Assembly (NCBI GenBank): GCA_002102555.1
Contig: MCFL01000046.1
Span: 124,001-188,000, forward strand
Source of the DNA: Catenaria anguillulae PL171
Lineage: Eukaryota > Blastocladiomycota > Blastocladiomycetes > Blastocladiales > Catenariaceae
DNA length: 64,000 nucleotides
Reading direction: 5' to 3'
The position numbers and the translations under genes were made by a program. The notes under the pieces were generated by a model. That model searched no databases, was not told the DNA's origin, and saw only the letters and a list, made by a program, of their open reading frames with translations. Shown here one piece after another: positions 1 to 9,905 of the stretch. Numbering within the stretch: the first letter of the stretch is position 1; every line of letters begins with the position of its first letter.

Positions 1-3000
1 GAGGTGGCCAGCATGGTGGAGGAGGGTATGCGAGTGTGGCAAAGAAAGGTGGGAACGAAGGCGGCGGTGGCGGTGGCGGTCATTACCAGTTATCGTTGGC
101 GGATGTGACTGACAGGAGGGATCGGAGGGTCATGATTGAAGCGCTTGGGGCATTGGCGGGTATGTACCAGCAAAATGCCGATTTGGTGGCCAAGGTGATT
201 GAGGGATTGTTGCGGTTGGATGTCAAGGTCCGTTTGCCATAAAGCTCCGCAACCAGTTTATGTTGGGAAGCGTGTGCTGACGTGAATCTTTCTCGTTTCT
301 CGCGTGCATGTCATTTAGACTGAATCGGAACGGACAGCCATTCAATCCACTTTGACTCGCCTCAGCGACACCCCACACGCCAATCTCGCTGTCGCCGTTG
401 TCGAGCAAATCCGCCCAGAGGACGACGACTCACTCGACCTCATTTGGTGGCTCGTGCAAACATTAACCCCATCTGCACCACTCCCATCCCTCCTCGACGC
501 ACACTTGACTTCACCTCAACCTGCTGTCCGTTACGGATGCGCTCTTGTCCTTGACGCTTACTGTCACCTGCACCCGTCACGCATTCCTTCTCTCGCGCCC
601 ATGCTCACGCTCGGCTTTCACGACCGGTGCGTGCCTGTGGCCCTCATCTACCGCTCCCTCTTTCGTTCACTTCTCGGGACCACACCCGGGGCACTTGCGG
701 CCACGCCGGGCATCCCCTGCCCGTTTGACCTCATGGAGCGCGTGGCCACAGCCATGGAGTACATGGGCAGTACAGCCGACCAGCTCGGCGCACTTGCATT
801 CCTCGACGAATGGGCACCTCGCGCATCAGGCACAGGCTCGGGCTCGCCACCGCCCCTCGTCCTCCAATCGCTCGTCAACTGTTTGCACTCGCCAATGCCC
901 GACGTACGGATGGCCGCACTTGGTGTGCTTGCCAAACTCGCGCCGGCCATGATGTCGGCGGCACTCACAACCCCACCGCACGCGCCCATCCACGACCAGA
1001 TTCATCTCGTGTGGACACACTTGTGCCAGGTGCCGTCGGCCATGTGGGCTGCTGACCTTGGCGTATTTCCGGCACTGGCACCTGCGCTGCGGGCGCAAAA
1101 GGACTTTTACTTGATCTTATTTGAGCGCATGATTAATGGCGCGCCTGCTGCTCGGTCATCGATTTATGCCGTACTCAAGGGTGTGGCCACGACAGGCGCA
1201 CCGTCAGACAAGGCGCAGGCCGTGGGCTTGCTGGCACTGGCGCTAGGGGATATGCACCCGGGTGCACATGCGGCGGCAGTTGAAGCATTGGCTGCGCATC
1301 GGCCGGCAATGGCGCAGATGCTGGGTCAGTTGAGGGAGACACACAAGGGGATGGGTAAGACGGCGGATGGATACGCGCGCATGGTGAGCGTGTGGGATGA
1401 TGCGGCGACAGCAGTCGCAGACGCGGGATTGTTGGCAGAATGGGTTCGAAGGGAAGAAGTCATGGACCGGATTTGGGATTGTTACTTGGGTGGGCAGCCA
1501 GAGCATGCCGTAGCCCCGTCGCCCGACGATTATGCTTACGCTCGAGCCTTGGAGGTGCACTCGCCCATTTGGTTGAGTTTGGTTCTGCATCGGCTGTCGG
1601 TCGCACCACCACCAATCACCAAGAACGAAAAGCGCGGCACCGTTCCTCAGCTCGTCACGTTACGCCGGCGCCATTTTGCTGGATATCTGCTCGTCATGTT
1701 TCCCATGCTCGGATACCCAGACGTGGCGATTCGCCAAGCAGCATGCACCGCCGTCGTCGCTGCCGTGTTTTCGGGTGTGCTCATCAACAACTTGACAGCC
1801 AAGGCACTCGTCGAGTATGTCGTGAATGCACTGGCAAATCACAAGGCGTGGACCTATGTGTGCTCGGCGCTGGACATTGCCGCACTGTTCCTGCGCACCA
1901 AGGTGCCCAACTTGTCGCAGTTTTTGTTTTCGCACTTTTTGGGCATAGCCCTGGATTGGGCCGTCAACTCGCCAAGCGTCCCGGTGCGTGTATCGTCGCT
2001 TGAGTTTCTCGACGTCGTGTGTGCCATCTTCCCACAAGCGTCCAACGTGCGCCTGCCCGAAGTGCGCGACGCCGCAAGGCAATGTTTGGTGGATCGGGAC
2101 CCGATGGTGGCCACAGCGGCCGCCCGCGTGTGGTCGCGAGTGTTTGGGGTTGTCTCAGAGACCAACGTTCCCGAGTTTGTCCAGTACATTCGCAACGAAA
2201 TGGTCACGGTACATGCCCGGTCGCCTGTTCATGTCCAGTCGGATCCATTGTTACAGCATTTGAGTCTCGAAGAACGCAAGCGCCTCGTGGCTCTGCATTT
2301 GGATGCGCTGGGAAATGTCAAGCATGCAAGTCAAGCACTCCCGATCGTGCAGCTGTGTTTGCCCATGCTAGCCAGTTCGTCGCGCATGTATCGACGGTTT
2401 GCCCTGGTGGCGATTCTCAGGCAGTTTGCGAGTTTACGTGAGGTAGACCGGCACGTGGCTGCTTGGGCGTGTTTGCCGTTGTCTGCAGATGCGGCACTCG
2501 CTGTATGTCGTATCGTGGATGCGTTTTTGGCTGGGGATCGAGTCATGTTTGGCGATGGGGTCGCGGATGGAAACAACTCCGAGAGTGGCTCACGTGGGTC
2601 AACTTCATCGACGTCATCAATGGCGCTGGCCGTCTTGTCTGCGCATCCTGACGACGCAACAGCATTCTCGGCCATGTCGCTGGATGAAATGCTTGATGGG
2701 AACGCAGTGCTCTCGGTTGCGCAGCAGAACCGCGTCCACAACCATCGCAACACGCGCGTGTCACTCACTCAGTACCCGCAACTGGCCGACCCGACGGCCG
2801 ATAAACAGCACCAATCCTCGCACTCACATGCCGAGCGACTCACAGCCATCACGAGCCTCGTGACCAAGCTTGCCGGTTGGGTTCCCGAATCGGCCGAATC
2901 GCAAGTGCTGTACCACCTCGAGCGCGCGGCCGAAAATCCTCACTTGGTTGGCGGTGCACTCATGACACTTGCCGAGTTTTGCTGCATGCATGACTCGACG

Positions 3001-4809
3001 CTCGAGCACGTCACTGGCTTGCTGCTTCGGCACGTCGTCAACCGCAACAAAGTGGCCATGGACGCCATGGTCCGGCTCAGCGAGCATTCGCCGTCGGCCT
3101 TCAACCACGTACTGCGTGTGCTCCTCTCGTCGCTCGGATCGTCGGTCGAACTGGAACCTGGCGTGATTGAATGCCTGCGACACATGGTTCCGCTGATCCG
3201 AGAAATGAGCCCTGATAAGATCGACAATTTGCTTATGACTCTGATTCCCAGTGTGACGGCGGCACGCCACTCTCTTGAATCCCGCTTGCTCGTGGCCGAA
3301 CTAATTGCCGACCTGCTTCTTGACTCGCCCGCATCTGCCGTGGAATCGACCCCATCGACCGAACGTATCGAGCGTGCGACCGAGTTTCTCGACGCTCTGT
3401 ACACGCTCATGTCCAAGGACGAGGCCACCGAGCAAGTGTACGCCCTGCTGCGCCGCGTCACCAAGACATTTTGCCCGCCGCAGTACCCGCACAAGATATT
3501 CTCACATTTGCAAACTCGGACCATGGCCCTTGTTCTTGAGGGCAACGAGCTCGAGCGGCTTGAGGCCGTCGACATGGCGTCGTGCGCATTCTTGACCGAG
3601 CAAGATACCGCGACATGTGTGTTGCTTTTGCTCGCGGACGAAACTCCGGCGGTCGTGACCAAGGCGGTGAATATCTTGAAGCCGGTGCCGACGGATTTGA
3701 CCGGATACATGTCGAAGTGCGGCCCTGCCGCAGTACAAGCCGTGGTTCAGCGCATCATGGACTGGTTGCAGCAAATGGGCAGGCGGGTATCGGCAAGCTC
3801 TCGTGATCGGGTAGCGCACGCGTTTGCAGTGCTGTCGCGACTGTTTAGGGTGGCGGAGCAGGCGTCGGCAGAAAGCATGCAATCCATGTTGGTGCAGTAT
3901 TTGCAGTTGGCGACGGCGAGCGCCGCGCGCTTGCGGGCAACGCAGTCTTCGGATATCAGCAAGTCGGCGTTGGCGCTAGAAGAGTATGTTGGTATTGGGC
4001 TCGTGAGCATGATGGACGGGTCCGTCGGGCAATTGAATTCGAGCGGCGGGATGGGTGGGATTGCTACGTCATTGACTGCGGCGGCATCGGCCGCGGCAGC
4101 TGCCTCTGCAGGAGGAGCCGGAAGTGTGGACGGCGGAGGAGGAACTGGTCCCGGCGGGTTCTTATCGACGGGTGAAGCCAGGGTTGATGCCATGGAGGCA
4201 AGGAAGAACATCTTGACCGGCAGCCTTGCCGAGCGCCAGGCCGAACTCGACCATTGGGTCCATGCTCAAATGCAGCTACTTGCCATTCTGTCGTGTGCTC
4301 GCTCGCTCGACCCGGCCATTCTGTTGGAACAACTTAAGGACGACCATCGTGGCGTCCGCTCCGCAGCTGTACGGTCGCTGCTGCACATCACTCTGCCCAC
4401 TGCGGTCGCCCAACAAATCCTTGTCGATACACTCGCAGCCATCGAATCAGACGCTCAACACGCGACGCGCCTGTACCATCGCAAGCTGGACCAGTTGCGT
4501 CTGGCTGTTGGCCTCGAGTGTAAGCTTCGTTCTCAGAGCAAGCAAGTGCTGGACGTGTTGATCCGTGCATGGCGGGATCCGATCCGAGCTGTTCGCGCGG
4601 CATCGATTCAGCTGGTTCGTCAATTAGGTGTGGCCGGCATACCAGACAGCAATCGGCTCATGGAGGCCATGGGCGCACTTGTGTCGAGGGACGATTATCC
4701 AGAGCGGGCATCCCTCAATGGTCTGTTGACGTGGTTTATTCTGCAACCCTCAGTGTCAACGAGCGGGAGCCGGTTGAGCATGCGAAGCGGCAGTATCGGT
4801 GCATCATGA
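1..4809 (+). CDS. Large HEAT/ARM-like repeat protein, 5' partial
   Basis: Two exons are visible: 1-227, open at the left edge in the frame starting at base 3, and 319-4809. The intron 228-318 (91 nt) ends in TTTAG and keeps phase 0. At least 1,571 residues are present. The start lies outside the window, and the first visible residues are glycine-rich. The rest is a long run of hydrophobic helical segments such as VRYGCALVLDAY, VRMAALGVLAKL and VRSAAVRSLLHI, typical of HEAT/ARM solenoids. A serine-rich linker lies near base 2570-2640, and an Ala/Gly-rich loop at about 4075-4160 interrupts the solenoid. There are no catalytic motifs. I do not recognise the family; large adaptor or scaffold proteins (adaptin-like, focadhesin-like) are possible but unproven. 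The neighbouring downstream sequence is non-coding. Confidence 0.8.
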
Positions 4810-4989
4810 GCGTTGGTTTTGTTCTTGACGTAATCGTATTGAGTTTTGCTTTCCTTTGTCAATTTATGATGTCTTAAGACTCTTCATGTTTCATTCACCC
4901 AACTATGTGACCATAGTCTTCTGATCCGATGTTATTTCACTTATCAATCGGGACATCCGGGTCCTTGAGAGAAGTTGAAGCATCGATCG

Positions 4990-7065
4990 CTCGCACGCCT
5001 CTGGGCGTGTCCCAGTGTCCCCTCGTCACTTTGCCTCACGCAAAGCCGGGATACAGTGTCCTATCATTGGCAGACAAGATGAATCATACTGTAGTTTTGT
5101 CGAAAAGGGCAAGTCTGTCTGGAGGGAAAAGGTGTCCGGGTCAGCTCATTTGTTATTGCACACGGGTACAAGTAATAAAGGTTTATGTGGTTGGGGCGAA
5201 GAGATGGTGACCCCGCCCGTACCAGTCGCAAAACGAATTGAGCTCAAGTTGATTAAGGATGTCGACTTAGAAGAATCTAGGAAGAGGGACAAGTACAAAC
5301 GGAGTCAGCCCATCGATCTCAATCAATCCAAGCACTCAGTCAAGCATGTGCATGTGTGTTGGCCACCCCGGTGTCGCGGCACCGGTGCATGGGAGTCAAC
5401 TCGCGGAATGCGTCCACTCGTTGAGCTGAAAAGCTCCAACGATCGCGACTCGAACGAAAGGACGAACGAGCGTTGAGAATGGCAACAGCACCACACGGGC
5501 TAAACCAACCGCCTGGGAGATTGCCAAAGTCTTGGTCGAGTGGGCCGACTCGCTTGACTTGATGCCACTCATCATTAGGGAATGACGAGTGTGTAGGGGC
5601 AATCAAGTCCCGGGAATTGCCCCACCCTCCCTGTTACAGCCGCGCACGGCAGACCTTGGCAAAGGCGGATGTACGCGCAGCCAGCACGTTCCTTGACGGA
5701 ACGCACAACCACGGACGGTCCACCCCAAGCGGCCGGGTCGAGACAAGAAGAAAAAAGGACGAGGGTGACCCGTACCAGGGATGGGAAGAAGCTGTGCGGA
5801 CGACGGCGACGATGACGAGAGCACGTGCGAGGAGGTTGATGTGCGTTCGATCTGGAGGGGAAAAAAAGTGTCCGGGTCAGCCCATCTGCTATGCACACGG
5901 TTACAAGTAATGTAGGTTTATGTGGTTGGGGCGAAGCAATGGTGACCCGCGCTTTGCGATGAACAATGATGGATGGCGTGAGTGTGTGGGTGTTGATGTG
6001 TGAACTGAGTGAGGGGATGGACGGCGGGGAACGGGCGCTTATTTGTAGCTTTTTCCACACTTGACCGAGACAGATAGAGGGAGAGAAGGTGGAGGGGGTC
6101 GCTGGTCCATGTCAACTTGTTGTGTGAAAAGATGTGACAGCGTCGTGGGAACGCACTGTAGCGAAATCAAAGGTTGGGAGGCAAACGAAAAAGGCCGGCG
6201 AGCATGCCTTGGACAAGCAAAAGCGCTGCGGGGATCATGGCAGGGACTGGGTCAGTTGTCGTCGTGATGGGGTTTTGGTCAGCGATAGGACAAGCTCGAC
6301 GGGGTTTCGACTTTGCTCGGCGGGGTTACGACTTCGCTCGACGGGGTTACGATTTTTCTCGACGGGGTTACGATTTTTCTCGACGGGGTTTGATTTTCTG
6401 GCCGTTATCGTGATTCACGGGGGTCAGTCTTCATTGCTTTCTTCTTGCGGTTGTGCAAAGGCTAGTCCAATCGGCGTGCCAAAGCAAAACGACGCGCACT
6501 TTTGCGCGAACAGTGCCGACGCGTCGCCTTCAAAGCAGAGGAAAAACAACAATTACATTTATGCACAGTCCTTCCGAAACCCTGTGCCGACCTTTTTTCT
6601 TGCTGAACCAATTATATCGCCTCCGGGATTTCGCTCACTTGCTGCTTCAACGCCGTCCGGCGTTTGCTGTCAATCCCCGTTTGGCACGAGTGTTCGGTGA
6701 TCACCTCAAGTGCAACATCCATGTTGCGTTCCCGTCACTTTCACACTTGTTGACGACGCCCCCTCTCCCTCTTCCTATCTCTGTGGTGGAAAAGAGAGGA
6801 CACTTCACACATCAACGCACTCACGCCATCCCTCATTGTCCATCGCAAGGCACGGGTCACCATTGCTTCGCCCCAACCTCATAAACCTACATTACTTGTA
6901 ACTGTGTGCAATACCAAAGGGGCTGACCCGGACACTTTTTCCCTCCAGACAGGCTTTTCCTTTTCGACTCAACTACAGTATGATTCAACTTGGCTGCCAA
7001 TGATGGGGCACTGTATCTCGGCTTTGCGTGAGGCACAGTGGCGAGCGAGCAGGCCCAGAGGCACA
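4990..7065. mobile_element. Degenerate inverted-repeat element (foldback/MITE-like)
   Basis: Three copies of one sequence family occur here. Copy A (about 4996-5213) and copy B (about 5850-6170) read on the plus strand. Copy C (about 6700-7056) is their reverse complement. C matches A at its outer end (shared text around GCCTCACGCAAAGCC and TGAATCATACTGTAG). It matches B at its inner end (around GGTTGGGGCGAAGCAATGG), with weaker similarity continuing towards the centre at about 6430. A and B overlap in about 95 bp of common sequence (5118-5213 and 5850-5948), so 5214-5849 looks like inserted or duplicated material flanked by direct repeats. No transposase-like protein is encoded, and the short ORFs are not conserved between copies. 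Homology ends at about 4996 and 7056, consistent with element boundaries. I found no clear target-site duplication. Confidence 0.6.
6294..6398. repeat. 21-bp tandem repeat, five units
   Basis: Five imperfect copies of a 21-22 bp unit built around CTCGACGGGGTTACGA lie in the centre of the inverted-repeat element. The last full copies are nearly identical, and the first two vary (CTCGGCGGGG). The period is a multiple of three, so two frames show heptapeptide repeats (for example RRGYDFS). No start, splice or flanking conservation supports translation. It is probably a minisatellite in non-coding DNA. Confidence 0.85.
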
Positions 7066-7333
7066 GCATTAAACTGTGAATGATCATGTTGTATTGGAGC
7101 AAACAGACATGACAACAGAAAGCGTTGAGGTTACAGGCAAATCGGCAGCCGAGCGACTCCTGAACCGAGGCAGACTGCTTGAGTTGAGAGGCACTGGAAT
7201 GAAGAGACTGGATGTTGGCAAGAGCTTGACCGAATATCACGATGGTGCTTGGCAGAAACTTTCAGAGAGAATGCATGTTTTGTGTCGTGACGGAATCACC
7301 CACCGAAAGCTTGCCATGCAAACCTGGTCCGGC

Positions 7334-8571
7334 TCACACACGGCGGCACGATTCCTTGATGCTCAACACCTTGTCGCCACCCGGCGGTGCAACCACCTCG
7401 AAATCCTCGGGCTTGATAGCGGCCAACGACCTTGGCCCAAACCCAACATCCGCATACTTGACCTTGCCATATTTGTCGCTCGCCGCCGTCAATGCAATCT
7501 TTCCTCCATCCGCTAAAATCATGCCATACTCTTGCAACGCCCTGGCCACGACCCTGGCCGCCTCATTGGGCAACTTGCGCATATCAAACGACTTTTTGAG
7601 CCTCAACCTCGACCCATACGGAATGGCGTCGCTGGGACCCTTGGTCGCCTTTGTGCCGTGTGTTGCCGGGCGCACGTACACGCCGCGGCGCATGGTCTTG
7701 TTGGGCAAAATGAAGCGAATGGCGTGATCGATTTTGCCTGAGCGCAGTTCGTCGGCAGTGAAGAGCATGGCGGCCAGCGGAAAACCACCTGCGTCGGCCG
7801 AGGTGCATCCGAGCCCGCGCAGTTCGCTCAGGTAGGTCTTTTGCGTGTCCCAGACGGCAAGGCAACCGCCAGATAACAGGTTGCCGCGCAGGTTGGCGCG
7901 CCACATTTCGTACAGCTGTGATTGGACATGAAGTCAGTTTTTTTGACTGGACTTGGACACGACGGCAGAGAAACGTCACAAACAGACCTTGTTGCTCTTA
8001 ACATTATGGACAATCAAGTGGCAGTCGCCGTCGTCGACGCACTGGTAGTTGTTTGAGTTTTCAATCGACCCGCCAGCGGGCATGGGCACGGGCACAAAGT
8101 CGCAGTCAGGCTCATAAAACTCGTCTGAGACACGATTGATCACAACTTGGTGTGAGACATGCAATTGCAAGCTGCAAAAGGCAAGCAAGACAACGCACCC
8201 GTCTTCTTGAAAGTCCTGAAATGCCCCGTTCCCTTTGCTTCATCGCGCAACACGGAAATCCCGAAATCCGTCCGCATGGACCCCGTCCCAAATCCGACGC
8301 GCTGCAAGTTGGCAATGATGGCTTTGGAATCCTTTGCCAGCGGCGCATCCATCACCTTCTTGTTCCACGGCAAGTTGCGGTCGGCAAACAGGCGCAGGTT
8401 GGGCTCGTGCAGCGGGCCGCCCCGAGGCATGGTCGGGTTCGGAGTTGTCGCGGGTGGACGCTTGGCGTACACGGCCGCTTGGTCTTGGTCGTTGCCTCTG
8501 GCGTTGGCGAGGGACGGAGACGTAGTGGTGGCCAGCACGGCAAGGGTGGCGAGAAGAGTGGTGAGTTTCAT
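7334..8571 (-). CDS. Secreted protein of a conserved bacterial-like family
   Basis: Three exons fit perfectly in phase: 8571-8199, 8145-7988 and 7915-7334, with introns 8146-8198 (53 nt) and 7916-7987 (72 nt), giving 370 residues. The N-terminus is a clear signal peptide (MKLTTLLATLAVLATTTSPSLANA). The mature protein has a LFADRNLPWNKKV segment near its start. A central stretch ends in a cysteine-containing DCDF...CVDDGDCHL section. A C-terminal block contains ADAGGFPL, then HAIRF, then ALQEYGMILAD and DFEVV. From memory, the order 'SADAAGLP..G..HALRF..ALK.YGMIVAD..DFE' is common in secreted proteins of soil bacteria. I know of no assigned activity. The product is likely extracellular or cell-wall associated. 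Possible horizontal origin is an inference, and the spliceosomal introns show it is fully eukaryotic now. Confidence 0.75.
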
Positions 8572-9905
8572 CTTGAAAGATCTATTAGGGGGATTCTCAG
8601 GGGGTCTATGGACGAGTGGGAACTGGAGAGGCGTTGGGCGATGGAGACGGGATGCGTGACGCTAGTTGAAGTGGCGATCGTGACAGAGATGACGGGGGGA
8701 AGACCAACAGTATTTGTACCTGCGAGTTCGGCCTCTAGTAGGTCCAGTACCAGCCGTTTGGGGAAGTGGAGACTAGCTGAGGGAATAACGCTCGACGGCA
8801 CCATGGCATTGCCATCAACCCAAACACTCACTCTCGAATGATGGGAATGCCTACCATCTCACACGCACTGAGCGGTCTAGTCAATTTTGCTGCTTCAAGT
8901 GGAACCAACGTGTCTCATACCTGTTAACCTGGCCAAGCACTGACACTGATACATTCATCAGTACCGAAGAGAATATCACAAGACATTGACAATTTATCCA
9001 ACAAACGTTCGATTCAAGTAATTCGTATTGCTACCAGGCATGACCTCGGCGGGTTTCGATGAAGGAGGAGGAATTGACTTGGACATGGTTTTTTGTCCGC
9101 GACATGGTGCGATTTCCCTCTCCAGGTGCACATTGCGCCGCAGGTTGTCGAGCGGTGCGGGCCGAGTCATAAGCCGGCATGACATGCAAACTCAAGAGAA
9201 ATCAACTTTGGGGGCCAAGGCTTACTACTCCGGACCCAGCGGTGTCTCAGCGATTATCAAGCCGCGTTACCTGATCCACATTCAATCGTTTCCGAGTCGA
9301 CACAAGCTGAGAATGGAGAAACATTGCAGACAGGTCGACTTTGCTTGACACACGCCGCAAGAATCTTTTTGACTTTCCCCAAAATGGCACAGACTGCGTT
9401 GTGACTATGTCCATCAGCACGATGAATGCTCTGGGCTGCGATACCCTTGTAACGGCCCCGTTCGCCTGCCGACTACGGTCCAGTCAGACAGCTGTAACGA
9501 TTCTCGAGGTCGGCCAACTCATGGTTGAGGAAAAAATATGAAGAGCTAGATGAGAATATGTATAGGAGTGTGATATGTATGTACACTGAAACGGAAAAAC
9601 AGGGAATCGCGACGCGGGCCTGTCGAAAAGAAAGGAGAGGAAGTGGGAGGGTGGGATGGCACAAAAATGGTTGTCAATTATGAGAAAAGGAGGAGAGAAA
9701 GTATGTGCGCGTGAAGAAAGCCAGGGATGTGCAAATAAGGAGAGATGAGAAGGACGAATGAAGCGGGGAGGGGGGGAGTAAGTACATACACAATGCAAGA
9801 GAGGAGAATGACGAATGAAAAGAAAGATAAGAAATGTGAGGAGAATCAAACCGCGGAGCAAATCCGACCAACCAACCAACGCAAAAATGTGCAACGAAAA
9901 CTCAA
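8572..9905. other. Intergenic region, no gene seen
   Basis: This is the 5' side of the secreted-protein gene and the 3' side of the LRR gene. Only short unsupported ORFs occur. An AT-rich motif (GGTACAAATACTG on the minus strand, about 8704-8720) could be part of the secreted gene's promoter. Nothing else stands out. Confidence 0.5.

Noticed and set aside
6294-6398. Possible CRISPR-like or protein-coding heptad repeat
   Set aside because: There are no spacers between units, so it is not CRISPR. Heptapeptides appear in two frames with no gene context.
7916-8198. Three separate small genes in place of the secreted protein
   Set aside because: Both gaps have GT..AG introns of 53 and 72 nt with matching phases, and the joined protein is continuous.
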